Position numbers and translations under genes: made by a program
Notes under the pieces: model-generated
The model's input: the letters and a program-made list of their open reading frames with translations, nothing else
Databases searched by the model: none
Told to the model about the DNA's origin: nothing
NCBI RefSeq assembly: GCF_007595705.1
Contig: NZ_NISY01000001.1
Coordinates: 1,116,001-1,180,000 of the forward strand
Source of the DNA: Streptomyces sp. SAJ15
GTDB lineage: Bacteria; Actinomycetota; Actinomycetes; Streptomycetales; Streptomycetaceae
Direction: 5' to 3'
Length of the DNA stretch: 64,000 nt
In this document: positions 45,382 through 54,874 of the stretch, piece by piece
Layout: the number at the start of each line of letters is the position of its first letter
Numbering within the stretch: the first letter of the stretch is position 1

Positions 45382-46511
45382 CACCCCGCGTGAGCGGGCC
45401 CGACCGGGCCGGCCGGGCCGACTGGCCTGACCGGGCCGGCCGCCCGGGTGTTCCGGAGGGCCGGTGCTCGGTGGCTCGGGTGGCCGGGGGCTTGGCGCAC
45501 CGGGAGCCGGGAGTCGGGAGTTCCGGCAGGCCGGGCGGTCCCGTGGAGGACGCCTGGCGGGACGTGCGGCCCTCTCCGGTCGGCGGCCTCGCGGTCGGGG
45601 CCCCGCGGGGCGGTGCGCGGCGGCGCTGCCTACCGTGACCGGCCTTCTCCGACGGCCGCGCGGCCCCGGTCCACGGGGCCTGTACCTCGGCCCGTCGGGT
45701 CACCCGTCGGGGCCGGGCGCCCCGGGGCCGGACGGCCGGCGGCGTATGGAAGGTCCCGGCGGGGGCGGGACCACCGGTCACCGGCACCGGCCGCCGCGCG
45801 GGTCCGGCCCTCGGGCGGGCCGGGCGGCGGCCGACAGGCCGAGCCGAGGCCGGGGGCGAACGGCCGGCGACGGCTTCCCGGCGGGAGCCGTCACCCGGGG
45901 ATCGGGTCTTCCGGACACGGTCTGCCGGGCCTGGCTTCACGGGGGAGCGGCGGCCCCGTCGGGGACCAGCGTGGGCCCGCCATCGGTGCGCACCGCCAGC
46001 AGGCGTCGCCGGCCAAGGCCAACCGGGACCGCGGGACACCGCGGGTGGCGCGGGCCGGTGCCTCGCCGTCGCCCGGCCGTCGGCGAACGCGTCGACATCG
46101 GGGCGGTGCCGGTGGGGCCGGCGCCTCTCGGGATGTGGTGGGGCGGTGGTTCGGGGCCGGGTGTTCCGGGTGGTGGGCTCGGGAGGGGGCGTCCGGTGGA
46201 CGGTCCGGGTCCGACGGAGCCGGATCCGCCGGGTCGGGGGGCGGCGCCCTCCGGCGCCTGCCGGGGCCCTTCCGTTGCGGCGGTGCGCCCGGACGTTCGG
46301 AGCCAGCCGCCTGGCTCGGCGTCTGGCGAAGGCGGCTGGTCCGACGGAGCCGGATCCGCCGAGTCGGGGGCGCCGCCCTCCGGCGCCTGCCGGGGCGGTC
46401 CGGTGGGCCCGGACGTGCCGAGCCGTTCGGCTCGGCGCTCGCCGGAGGGCGGTGCGAAAGCCGGCGGGCCCGACCCTCCGGCGTACAGCTGACGTCACGA
46501 AGGAGCCCGAG
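45382..46511. repeat. 1.13 kb repeat-bearing gap splitting glnK from glnD
   Basis: No gene supported; several long open frames in all phases are artefacts of composition. GACCGGGCCGGCC occurs twice near 45394-45440. A block beginning GGTCCGACGGAGCCGGATCC lies at 46208 and again at 46338 (period 130, about 58 bp each). Each copy runs into CGCCCTCCGGCGCCTGCCGG, and GGCGGCTGG arms occur between the copies. Elsewhere the DNA is GC-rich and low-complexity. Such a wide gap inside a normally tight nitrogen operon is unusual. Confidence 0.75.
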
Positions 46512-49073
46512 TTGACGGAGAGCGTCACCATGACCGACACCAGCGGCCCGGGGCCCGGCGGCTACGCGGCGGCCCGGCTGCGGCTTCTCCAGGAGGAGCC
46601 GCGCACGGGCGCCCCGCGCCGGGCGGCGCTGGCCCGGCTGACCGACGCCTGGCTGGCCGCGCTGCTGGGGGACGCGCCCGGCGTGGCGCTGGTCGCCGTG
46701 GGCGGCTACGGGCGCGGGGAGCTGTCCCCGCGCAGCGACCTCGATGTGCTGCTGCTGCACGAGGACAGGGCGGACCCGGCCGCCGTCGCGGCGCTCGCCG
46801 ACCGCGTCTGGTATCCGGTGTGGGACATGGGCCTGGACCTCGACCACTCGGTGCGCACCCCGGCCCAGGCCCGCAGAACCGCGGCCGAGGACCTCAAGGC
46901 CCACCTGGGGCTGCTGGACGCCCGGCACATCGCGGGCGACCCCGCGCTCACCGCCGCGCTGCGCACCACGCTCCTCGCCGACTGGCGTGCCCGGGCCCCC
47001 AAGCGACTGCCCGAGCTGCGGGAGATGTGCCAGGAGCGCGCCCGCCGCCACGGCGAGCTCCCCTTCCTGCTCGAACCCGATCTCAAGGAGGCGCGTGGCG
47101 GGCTGCGCGACGCCACCGCCCTGCGCGCCATCGCCGCCTCCTGGCTCGCCGACGCCCCGCGCGAGGGGCTGGAGGAGGCGCGCGGGCGGCTTCTGGACAC
47201 GCGCGACGCGCTGCATCTGGCCACCGGGCGGGCCACCGACCGGCTCGCGCTCCAGGAGCAGGACCAGGTGGCCGCCGGTCTGGGGTTGGCGGACGCCGAC
47301 GCGCTGCTGCGGCAGGTCTACGAGGCGGCGCGTACGGTCGCCTACGCCGCCGACGTCACCTGGCGCGAGGTCGGTCGGGTGCTGCGCGCGCGGTCGGCCC
47401 GGCCGCGGCTGCGCGGACTGCTGGCCGGGCGCGGCGGGCGGGTGCCGGGCGGTGACGCGGCCGGCGGCCGCCGCCCGCTGGCCGAGGGCGTCGTCGAGCA
47501 GGACGGCGAGGTGGTGCTGGCCCGCAGCGCGCGCCCCGAGCGGGACCCGGTGCTCCCGCTGCGCGCCGCGGCGGCCGCGGCCCAGGCCGGGCTGCCGCTG
47601 TCGCCGCACGCGGTCCGTCGGTTGGCCGCGGTCGCCGCCGAGCACCCGCTGCCGGTGCCGTGGCCCGCCGAGGCCCGCGACCAGCTGGTGACCCTGCTGG
47701 GGGCGGGCGACTCGACGGTGCCGGTGTGGGAGGCGTTGGAGGCCGAGGGCCTGATCTCCGCGCTGCTGCCGCAGTGGGAACGGGTCCGCTTCCGGCCGCA
47801 GCGCAACCCCGTGCACCGCTGGACCGTGGACCGGCACCTGGTGGAGACGGCGGTGCGGGCCACCGCGTTCACCCGCCGGGTGGACCGCCCGGACCTGCTG
47901 CTGGTCGGGGCGCTGCTGCACGACATCGGCAAGGGCTGGCCGGGCGACCACTCGGAGGCCGGCGAGGCCGTCGTCCGGGAGATCGCCGCCAGGGTCGGCT
48001 TCGACGCCGCCGACACGGCCGTCCTGGCCGCTCTCGCCCGCCACCACCTGCTTCTGGTCGAGACCGCCACCCGGCGCGACCTGGACGACCCGGCGACCGT
48101 ACGGACGGTCGCCGAGGCCGTCGGTGGCCGCTCCACGCTGGAGCTGCTGCACGCGCTGACCGAGGCCGACGCGCTCGCCACCGGGCCCGCCGCCTGGAGC
48201 GCCTGGCGCGGCTCCCTCGTCGCCGACCTGGTCGGCCGGGTCTCCGCGCGGCTCGACGGCGAGCCGCAGCCGGCCCGTGCGCCCGCGCCGCGGACCACCG
48301 CCCAGCAGGAACGGCTCGCCGTCGAGGCATGGCGCACCGGCGGCCCGGTGCTGGCCCTGCGCGCCTGCCCGGACGGGGCGACGGCGGCCGCCGGCACCGC
48401 GGAGCCCGCGCGCCAACCGACGGACGTCGGGTCGACCGGAACCGAGCCGACCGGAACCGAGCCCATAGGGGTGGAGCTCCTGATCGCCGTGCCGGACCAG
48501 CCCGGGGTGCTCCCGGCGGCCGCCGGGGTGCTGGCCCTGCACCGGCTGACGGTCCGCGCGGCGGACCTGCGCTCCGTGGAGCTGCCGGCCGAGCTGACGG
48601 CCCCGGACGCGGCCTCCCCCGGGGCCGCACCCGGCTACGCGCTGGTGCTGAGCTGGCGGGTCGCCGCCGAGTACGGCTCGCTGCCGGAGCCCGTACGGCT
48701 GCGCAAGGACCTGTTGCGGGCGCTCGACGGCTCGCTCGACATCGCCGCCCGGCTCGCCGAGCGGGAGGCCGCGTACGCGCGGTACCCGCGCCGCCGCGGG
48801 CCGCAGGCCCCGCCGCCGCGGGTCACCGTCGCCCCCGACGGCTCCCAGCACGCCACGGTGATCGAGGTGCGGGCCCAGGACGCCCCCGGTCTGCTGCATC
48901 GCATCGGCCGGGCCCTGGAGGGCGCCGGGGCGCGGGTCCGCAGCGCGCACGTGAGCACGCTGGGATCCAACGCGGTGGACGCGTTCTACGTGACGGGGCC
49001 GGGCGGGGCGCCGCTGCCGGACGCGGAGGCGGCGGAGCTGGCCCGGAAGATCGAGCGGGCCCTCGCCGACTAG
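46512..49073 (+). CDS. glnD: PII uridylyl/adenylyltransferase
   Basis: 853 residues. In actinomycetes GlnD adenylylates PII rather than uridylylating it (known). Nucleotidyltransferase motif GGYGRGELSPRSDLD at 64-78; HD domain with VGALLHDIGKGWPGDHSEAG and HHLLLVETATRRDL; two ACT domains near the C-terminus (VELLIAVPDQPGVLPAAAG and VIEVRAQDAPGLLHRIG). TTG at 46512 follows AAGGAG at 6 nt; ATG 46530 also has a GGAGAG 7 nt before, so either start may be used. Belongs with amtB and glnK functionally despite the gap. Confidence 0.93.
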   Translation: MTESVTMTDTSGPGPGGYAAARLRLLQEEPRTGAPRRAALARLTDAWLAALLGDAPGVALVAVGGYGRGELSPRSDLDVLLLHEDRADPAAVAALADRVWYPVWDMGLDLDHSVRTPAQARRTAAEDLKAHLGLLDARHIAGDPALTAALRTTLLADWRARAPKRLPELREMCQERARRHGELPFLLEPDLKEARGGLRDATALRAIAASWLADAPREGLEEARGRLLDTRDALHLATGRATDRLALQEQDQVAAGLGLADADALLRQVYEAARTVAYAADVTWREVGRVLRARSARPRLRGLLAGRGGRVPGGDAAGGRRPLAEGVVEQDGEVVLARSARPERDPVLPLRAAAAAAQAGLPLSPHAVRRLAAVAAEHPLPVPWPAEARDQLVTLLGAGDSTVPVWEALEAEGLISALLPQWERVRFRPQRNPVHRWTVDRHLVETAVRATAFTRRVDRPDLLLVGALLHDIGKGWPGDHSEAGEAVVREIAARVGFDAADTAVLAALARHHLLLVETATRRDLDDPATVRTVAEAVGGRSTLELLHALTEADALATGPAAWSAWRGSLVADLVGRVSARLDGEPQPARAPAPRTTAQQERLAVEAWRTGGPVLALRACPDGATAAAGTAEPARQPTDVGSTGTEPTGTEPIGVELLIAVPDQPGVLPAAAGVLALHRLTVRAADLRSVELPAELTAPDAASPGAAPGYALVLSWRVAAEYGSLPEPVRLRKDLLRALDGSLDIAARLAEREAAYARYPRRRGPQAPPPRVTVAPDGSQHATVIEVRAQDAPGLLHRIGRALEGAGARVRSAHVSTLGSNAVDAFYVTGPGGAPLPDAEAAELARKIERALAD

Positions 49074-49277
49074 CGCACCCTCGCCGACCAGGGGCCCTGG
49101 GCGCGGGTCCCGGTTCGACGGGCACCGGCGGAGCGGGGCGGAGCCGCCGCACGCGCCCCGGCCGCGGATTCCGCCGCCGCTGTCGGCGGCACGGGGGCAG
49201 ACCGTTCCCGCAGCGTGCGGATACCCTTGGAGGCCGACCACCGACCCGACATCCGACCAGAAGGATTCGCGACCACC

Positions 49278-50834
49278 GTGTTCGATACCCTTTCCGACCG
49301 CCTCGCAGCTACGTTCAAGAACCTCCGGGGCAAGGGCCGCCTCTCCGAGGCGGACATCGACGCCACGGCGCGTGAGATCCGCATCGCCCTACTGGAAGCG
49401 GATGTCGCGCTCCCCGTCGTCCGGGCCTTCATCAAGCAGGTCAAGGAGCGGGCCCTCGGCGCCGAGGTCTCCCAGGCGCTGAACCCGGCGCAGCAGGTCA
49501 TCAAGATCGTCAACGACGAGCTGATCAAGATCCTGGGCGGTGAGACCCGGCGCCTCCGCTTCGCCAAGCAGTCGCCGACCGTCATCATGCTCGCCGGTCT
49601 GCAGGGTGCCGGTAAGACCACCCTCGCCGGAAAGCTGGCCTGGTGGCTCAAGGGGCAGGGGCACAGCCCGCTGCTGGTCGCCTGTGACCTCCAGCGGCCG
49701 AACGCCGTCAACCAGCTGAGCGTCGTCGCCGAGCGCGCCGGCGTCGCGGTGTACGCGCCGGAGCCGGGCAACGGCGTGGGCGACCCGGTCCAGGTGGCCA
49801 AGGACTCGATCGGCCACGCGAAGTCCAAGGTCCACGACATCGTCATCGTCGACACCGCCGGCCGCCTCGGCATCGACGCCGAGATGATGCAGCAGGCCGC
49901 GGACATCCGCGACGCGGTCCAGCCCGACGAGGTCCTCTTCGTCGTCGACGCCATGATCGGTCAGGACGCGGTCAACACCGCAGAGGCGTTCCGCGACGGC
50001 GTCGGCTTCGACGGCGTGGTGCTCTCCAAGCTCGACGGCGACGCCCGCGGTGGTGCCGCGCTCTCCATCGCGCACATCACCGGCAAGCAGATCATGTTCG
50101 CCTCCAACGGCGAGAAGGTGGACGACTTCGACGCGTTCCACCCGGACCGCATGGCGTCCCGCATCCTCGGCATGGGCGACATGCTCTCGCTCATCGAGAA
50201 GGCCGAGCAGACCTTCAGCCAGCAAGAGGCCGAGAAGATGGCGGCCAAGCTGGCGAAGGGCCCCAAGGAGTTCACGCTCGACGACTTCCTGGCCCAGATG
50301 GAGCAGGTCCGGAAGATGGGCTCCATCTCCAAGCTGCTCGGCATGCTGCCCGGCATGGGGCAGATCAAGGAGCAGATCAACAACCTCGACGAGCGGGACG
50401 TGGACCGCACCGCCGCGATCATCAAGTCGATGACGCCGGGCGAGCGCCAGGACCCGACCATCATCAACGGCTCCCGGCGCGCCCGTATCGCCCGCGGTTC
50501 CGGCGTCGACGTGAGCGCGGTGAAGAACCTCGTCGAGCGCTTCTTCGAGGCGCGCAAGATGATGTCGCGGATGGCCCAGGGCGGCGGCATGCCGGGGCTG
50601 CCGGGCGTGCCGGGCATGGGCGGCGGCCCGGGCCGGCAGAAGAAGAAGCAGAAGCAGGCCAAGGGGCGCCAGCGCAGCGGCAACCCGATGAAGCGGAAGG
50701 CCGAGGAGGCCGCCGCCGCGCAGCGCAGGGCGGAGGGCGAGGACGGCGGCGCGTTCGGGCTGCCGGGCGCCGGCCAGAGCGCGGCGGACTTCGAACTGCC
50801 GGCAGAGTTCAAGGACATGCTGGGCGGCAAGTAA
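49278..50834 (+). CDS. ffh: Signal recognition particle protein Ffh
   Basis: 518 residues. N domain (1-90), G domain with GLQGAGKTT (about 107-115), DLQRPNAVNQL, DTAGRLGID, SKLDGDARGG, and a methionine-rich M domain (about 320-450, GSISKLLGMLPGM; MMSRMAQGGGMPGLPG) that binds 4.5S RNA and signal peptides. C-terminal basic KKKQKQAKGRQRSGNPMKRK tail. GTG at 49278 follows AGAAGGA at a slightly long 13 nt. FtsY is encoded 9 kb upstream. Confidence 0.97.
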   Translation: MFDTLSDRLAATFKNLRGKGRLSEADIDATAREIRIALLEADVALPVVRAFIKQVKERALGAEVSQALNPAQQVIKIVNDELIKILGGETRRLRFAKQSPTVIMLAGLQGAGKTTLAGKLAWWLKGQGHSPLLVACDLQRPNAVNQLSVVAERAGVAVYAPEPGNGVGDPVQVAKDSIGHAKSKVHDIVIVDTAGRLGIDAEMMQQAADIRDAVQPDEVLFVVDAMIGQDAVNTAEAFRDGVGFDGVVLSKLDGDARGGAALSIAHITGKQIMFASNGEKVDDFDAFHPDRMASRILGMGDMLSLIEKAEQTFSQQEAEKMAAKLAKGPKEFTLDDFLAQMEQVRKMGSISKLLGMLPGMGQIKEQINNLDERDVDRTAAIIKSMTPGERQDPTIINGSRRARIARGSGVDVSAVKNLVERFFEARKMMSRMAQGGGMPGLPGVPGMGGGPGRQKKKQKQAKGRQRSGNPMKRKAEEAAAAQRRAEGEDGGAFGLPGAGQSAADFELPAEFKDMLGGK

Positions 50835-50841
50835 CGGGCCT

Positions 50842-50871
50842 CGGGGCGGGCGTACGAAACGCACCGCCCCG
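50842..50871. terminator. Hairpin after ffh
   Basis: CGGGGCGG (50842-50849) pairs with CCGCCCCG (50864-50871), with a nested GCGTACGAAACGC. It lies between convergent ffh and the methyltransferase gene. Confidence 0.6.
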
Positions 50872-50999
50872 TGAACCCCGTAGCGTTTCCGCTCCGCGGA
50901 TCGCCGGGCGACTCCGCGCGGACGAGCGCTCGGGACAACCGGGCGCCGCAAGGGAAACCGCATGCGCGCTCGACGCGTTACGGCGACGTGCGCGTCTCT

Positions 51000-52022
51000 T
51001 CAGACCCGCGTGATGAGGTAGCGGAAGACGTTGGGCATCCACACCGTGCCGTCATGGCGCTGGTGTGGATGCACCGCCTCCGCGATCTCCTTGGCCACCT
51101 GGGCGAGGTCGGTCGCCCGCTCCGCCGGGTCGAAGAGCCCGGTGGACAACAGGCCGCGGACCGCGCTGTCCGGGTCGGCGTAGCCGAAGGGGCAGGCCAC
51201 CCGGCCGGAGCCGTCCGGGCGCAGGCCCGCGCGGTCGGCGATGCGCTCCAGGTCGTCGCGGCCGCAGGGGCGCCACCGCGCGGCGGCGCACATCGGGTCC
51301 GCCAGCCGCGCGGCCACCCGCAGCACCGCGGAGGTCGCGCACCGCTCGGGCGGTCCCCAGCCGGCCAGGACGACGGCGCCGCCGCGCTCGGTGCGGGCGG
51401 CGGCCGACCGCACCTCCTCGACCAGCGCCCCGGTCGCGTCGCCGCCCAGCGGCGGCGGCACCTCGAAGGCGGTCACCACCGAGAAGCGCGGGCCGTCGGG
51501 CTCCGGGGCGGGCAGCGCGCGGGACGTCCGCGGGGTGCGCCCGCCGTGCTCCGACGCGCCGTCGGGCTCTCGCGCCCCCGACTCCCGCACCTCGCCGGTG
51601 CGCCGCGCCAGCCGTTCCCCGGCCAGCGCCCGCCGCTCCGGGTCGGCCTCGACCCCGTACACCGCGGCACCTCGGGCGGCGGCCATCAGCAGGGACAGGC
51701 CGGCGCCGCAGCGCAGGGCCAGCAGACGCGTTTCGGCACCCACCGAGAGCCGGTCGTAGACCGCCTCGTAGAGCGGGGCCAGCATCCTCTCCTGGATCTC
51801 GGCCCAGTCGACGGCGCGTCCGCGGGCGTCCGCGGCGGGCCGCAGGGTGCCCGAGCCGGCGCCGGTGGGGCGGCCGACGAGGGAGCCGGCGTCGGCCGGG
51901 CGGTCCGCCGGGCCACCCCCGCCGGTCGCCTCGGCCGTGCCGATCGTCGTCGCGTCGGTGGAGTCGTACGGGTGCGGGTTCCGGTGGTGCGGCTGTGCGA
52001 GCGTCGGTGTCCTCGGTGTCAT
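51000..52022 (-). CDS. Class I SAM-dependent methyltransferase
   Basis: 340 residues. A disordered N-terminus (1-65) precedes a Rossmann methyltransferase core: ETRLLALRCGAGLSLLMAAARGAAVYGVEADPERRALA (motif I and the acidic motif II), then RFSVVTAFEVPPPLGGDATGALVEEV and a C-terminal small-molecule-type domain. The N-terminal region is separated from the core by a low-complexity insert (GAREPDGASEHGGRTPRTS). It resembles bacterial SAM methyltransferases adjacent to ffh; the substrate is unknown. Confidence 0.75.
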   Translation of the reverse strand: MTPRTPTLAQPHHRNPHPYDSTDATTIGTAEATGGGGPADRPADAGSLVGRPTGAGSGTLRPAADARGRAVDWAEIQERMLAPLYEAVYDRLSVGAETRLLALRCGAGLSLLMAAARGAAVYGVEADPERRALAGERLARRTGEVRESGAREPDGASEHGGRTPRTSRALPAPEPDGPRFSVVTAFEVPPPLGGDATGALVEEVRSAAARTERGGAVVLAGWGPPERCATSAVLRVAARLADPMCAAARWRPCGRDDLERIADRAGLRPDGSGRVACPFGYADPDSAVRGLLSTGLFDPAERATDLAQVAKEIAEAVHPHQRHDGTVWMPNVFRYLITRV

Positions 52023-52331
52023 CGAAAGCGCCTCAATCCGCCGTGAGCGTGCCGTGTCGAGGTCCGCCCCCCAGGTAAGTGCCCGTGAAGTGTGCGCGTG
52101 GTGCTGCCCGTGACGTGTGGCCCCCCGGCCGTGCCGGAACCGCCGCCCGGTTCAGCTCGCGGCGGTCCCTCATGCCAGCCAACAGCGCTTCCGCGCGCGC
52201 GTCCAGAGTTGCGACGGCCGTGCTTGCATGCCCCCCACGTGCGCCTCGGTACGCCCCGATGCGCCCCCGTGCGCGCGTCGCGCCGCCACGCCCCGCGCGG
52301 AGGTCGCGCGGCCGTCGCCGCCGCGGCCCGA
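52023..52331. other. Intergenic region before proS
   Basis: About 310 bases, extremely GC-rich; no gene, T-box specifier hairpin or terminator recognised. Short GCGCGCGTCGCGCC-like elements only. The proS promoter follows. Confidence 0.5.
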
Positions 52332-52362
52332 TTCACGATTCCGCGCGCCAGCGCCGTACGAT
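52332..52362 (+). promoter_or_regulatory. Promoter of proS, leaderless layout
   Basis: TTCACG (52332-52337) and TACGAT (52357-52362) with a 19-nt spacer. The -10 box ends 7 nt before ATG 52370, with no ribosome site. Confidence 0.5.
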
Positions 52363-52369
52363 CTGCGGC

Positions 52370-53785
52370 ATGGCAAAGGCTCCCGTACTCACCCCCCAGG
52401 CGGAAGATTTCCCGCGCTGGTACCAGGATCTGATCAACAAGGCCGAGCTGGCCGACAACGGCCCCGTGCGCGGCACCATGGTCATCCGACCGTACGGGTA
52501 CGGGCTCTGGGAGCGGATGCAGCAGGAGATGGACGCCCGCATCAAGGCCGTGGGCGCCTCCAACGCGTACTTCCCCCTGTTCATCCCGCAGTCGTACCTG
52601 ACGAAGGAAGCCGAGCACGTCGAGGGCTTCGCCCCCGAGCTGGCGGTCGTCACGCACGGCGGCGGCAAGGAGCTGGAAGAGCCGGTCGTGGTCCGGCCCA
52701 CCTCCGAGACGATCATCAACGAGTACTTCTCGAAGTGGGTGCAGAGCTACCGCGACCTGCCCCTGCTGATCAACCAGTGGGCGAACGTGGTGCGCTGGGA
52801 GATGCGCCCCCGCGTCTTCCTGCGCACCAGCGAGTTCCTCTGGCAGGAGGGCCACACCGCGCACGCCTCCTACGAGGACGCCCGCGACTACGCCGCCCGC
52901 ATCCACCGTGACGTCTACTACGACTTCATGGTCAACGTGCTGGGCATCGACGTGGTGCTGGGCCGCAAGACCCCCAAGGAGCGCTTCGCCGGCGCGATCA
53001 ACACCCTCACCCTCGAGGGCATGATGGGCGACGGCAAGGCGCTGCAGCTGGGCACCAGCCACGAGCTCGGCCAGAACTTCGCGAAGGCGTTCAACACCTC
53101 CTACCTGTCCAAGGACGGCAAGCAGGAGCTGGTCTGGCAGACCTCCTGGGGCGTGTCGACCCGCATGGTCGGCGGTCTGATCATGTCGCACGGCGACGAC
53201 AACGGGCTGCGCGTGCCGCCGCGCCTGGCGCCGGTGCAGGCCGTCGTGCTGGCGATCAAGGGCGATGACGCGGTGATCGCCAAGGTCCGCGAGCTGGGCG
53301 ACCGGCTGCGCGCGGCGGGCGTGCGGGTGCAGGTCGACGACCGCACCGACACCCCGTTCGGCCGGCGCGCCGTCGACTGGGAGCTCAAGGGCGTCCCGGT
53401 CCGCATCGAGGTCGGCCCCCGCGACCTGGAGAACGGCACCGCGATGGTGGCCCGCCGGATCCCGGGCGGTAAGGAGCCGGTGCGGATCGAGGCGCTGACC
53501 GACCTGCTGCCGAAGATCCTGGAAGAGGACCAGGCGCTGCTGCTGCGCCAGTCGCGCGAGCGCCGCGAGGCCCGCACCAAGGACGTGCGCACCGTGGCGG
53601 AGGCCGCCGAGGTGGCGGCCGCCGGCGGCTGGGCTCGTATCCCGTGGGCCGACCTGGGCCCCGAGGGCGAGGCGGTGCTGGCCGGCGAGGCGGTGTCGGT
53701 GCGCTGCCTGGTGGCCGAGGACGGGTCGGTGCCGGACGCCGATGACGCACCCGGTAACGTCGCCATCGTCGCGCGCGCTTACTGA
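52370..53785 (+). CDS. proS: Prolyl-tRNA synthetase, archaeal/eukaryal (short) type
   Basis: 471 residues. Class II motifs: GTMVIRPYGYGLWERMQQEMDARIK (motif 1 area), PVVVRPTSETIINEYFSKWVQSYRDLPLLINQWANVVRWE (motif 2), and a C-terminal HGD-containing GGLIMSHGDDNGLRVPPRLAPVQAVV with anticodon-binding DDRTDTPFGRRAVDWELKGVPVRIEVGPRDLENG. The C-terminal Tyr (VAIVARAY) is typical of the archaeal/eukaryal class without the bacterial editing insertion. ATG at 52370 is directly after a TACGAT box. It charges tRNA-Pro. Many Streptomyces have a separate bacterial-type ProRS, so this may be a second enzyme (cannot be checked here). Confidence 0.93.
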   Translation: MAKAPVLTPQAEDFPRWYQDLINKAELADNGPVRGTMVIRPYGYGLWERMQQEMDARIKAVGASNAYFPLFIPQSYLTKEAEHVEGFAPELAVVTHGGGKELEEPVVVRPTSETIINEYFSKWVQSYRDLPLLINQWANVVRWEMRPRVFLRTSEFLWQEGHTAHASYEDARDYAARIHRDVYYDFMVNVLGIDVVLGRKTPKERFAGAINTLTLEGMMGDGKALQLGTSHELGQNFAKAFNTSYLSKDGKQELVWQTSWGVSTRMVGGLIMSHGDDNGLRVPPRLAPVQAVVLAIKGDDAVIAKVRELGDRLRAAGVRVQVDDRTDTPFGRRAVDWELKGVPVRIEVGPRDLENGTAMVARRIPGGKEPVRIEALTDLLPKILEEDQALLLRQSRERREARTKDVRTVAEAAEVAAAGGWARIPWADLGPEGEAVLAGEAVSVRCLVAEDGSVPDADDAPGNVAIVARAY

Positions 53786-53960
53786 TCGGGGTCGCTCGGT
53801 CACGGACACGTGGGCCGACGACGTGGTGTTGTCCCGGCGCGTGGGCATTGCCTACGCGCCGGGGCGTACGCGCGGGTACGTACCGCCTTGGTGGGAGCTG
53901 CGCGGGCTCGTCCACACATTGGCGCACCCGCCCTCGTCGGGTCGCATCAGCGTGAACTGA
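53742..53960 (+). CDS. Unknown 72-residue protein overlapping the end of proS
   Basis: ATG at 53742 lies 44 nt inside proS in another frame. From about 53800 onward the frame has strong G/C third-position bias (TDTWADDVVLSRRVGIAYAPGRTRGYVPPWWELRGLVHTLAHPPSSGRISVN), which supports coding. The start is uncertain; an internal GTG or the overlap start are both possible. No known domain. It ends 70 nt before the SprT-like gene. Confidence 0.5.
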   Translation: MTHPVTSPSSRALTDRGRSVTDTWADDVVLSRRVGIAYAPGRTRGYVPPWWELRGLVHTLAHPPSSGRISVN

Positions 53961-54030
53961 CTGGTACGTGCAAATTATTTGGGATGGCCCGGAATCGGAA
54001 CACCAGGCGGTCCCGACTCGTTGTCACGAC

Positions 54031-54618
54031 GTGAGCACGACACCACCTGTTCTCGCCGCGGAGCTGGCGCAGGCGTGGGCCGACATTCAACGGCACCACC
54101 CCGAGCTGCCGGATCTCGCCGCGCCCGAATCGTTGATCGGAGAGTCGTCGTCCGCCTGCGGAGCCGAGCTCTCCTTCGAGAGGCTGCTGCACGAGGCAGT
54201 CCACGGCATCGCCGCCGCCCGCGGCATCCGGGACACCTCGCGCGCCGGCCGCTATCACAATCGCCGTTTTCTGGCGATCGCCGAGGAGTTGGGGCTTGAG
54301 CACGGTGAGGAGCCACACCCCAGTAGCGGCTTCTCCCTGGTCAGCCTCAGCCCCGAGGCGAGAAAGCGGTATCGGCCGACGATCGACCGGTTGCAGCGCG
54401 CGCTCAAGGCGCACACCGTCGCCACCGCCGCCGACACCGCCCGGACCTTCCGGGGTCCGGCCGCGCGGCACGGCTCCTCCGGTGGAGGGGTCCGGGTGAA
54501 GGCGGTCTGCGACTGCGGGCGCAACGTCCGGGTCGTCCCCTCGGTCCTGGCGCAGGCGCCGATCATGTGCGGAGGGTGTGGCCAGCCGTTCCGGATCCCC
54601 GAGGCCGCCGCCGCCTGA
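54031..54618 (+). CDS. SprT-like zinc metalloprotein with zinc ribbon
   Basis: 195 residues. HEAVH at 54-58 is a zincin HExxH motif, and YHNRRF (H76) fits the third ligand region of SprT-like proteases; [11 protein letters not shown] follows. A C-terminal zinc ribbon CDC (C160, C162) with CGGC (C180-C183) completes a SprT-like layout (HExxH plus ribbon), as in DNA-protein crosslink proteases. GTG at 54031 is preferred; an earlier GTG at 53968 sits in AT-rich DNA. The assignment is by motif only. Confidence 0.7.
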   Translation: MSTTPPVLAAELAQAWADIQRHHPELPDLAAPESLIGESSSACGAELSFERLLHEAVHGIAAARGIRDTSRAGRYHNRRFLAIAEELGLEHGEEPHPSSGFSLVSLSPEARKRYRPTIDRLQRALKAHTVATAADTARTFRGPAARHGSSGGGVRVKAVCDCGRNVRVVPSVLAQAPIMCGGCGQPFRIPEAAAA

Positions 54619-54734
54619 GTGGTCGGACTCCGCGTCCCGCCGGTCCGGCCATGGGCGCCATGCCGGTCATCGGGGCGGGGGTCCGGGCGACCGCGGCGGC
54701 GCGACCAGCGTGCGGTGTCGCCGCCGCGGTGTGG

Positions 54735-54740
54735 CACAAT
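54735..54740 (+). promoter_or_regulatory. Candidate -10 box for the rpsP operon
   Basis: CACAAT in a TGTGGCACAAT context, about 135 nt before the rpsP GTG. No clear -35. Confidence 0.3.
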
Positions 54741-54874
54741 GGTCAGCTGTACTCGACAGTCGCATAGGACCCCTCTCTCCTCCGGCTGACGCGTCCATCG
54801 GGCACTCGGGTACCGCAACCCCACGTGGCATCTCGTTGTGCCCCACCACGTCAAGACCAGGAGACACCACTCCC

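Noticed and set aside
46146..46511. Extension of glnD into the repeat gap
   Set aside because: The upstream part is repeat DNA translating to G/R/V/P runs; the conserved protein begins at the TTG with AAGGAG.
52023..52369. T-box or riboswitch upstream of proS, or upstream of gltX
   Set aside because: No T-box-like specifier stem or T-box sequence was found; proS appears leaderless, leaving no room for one.
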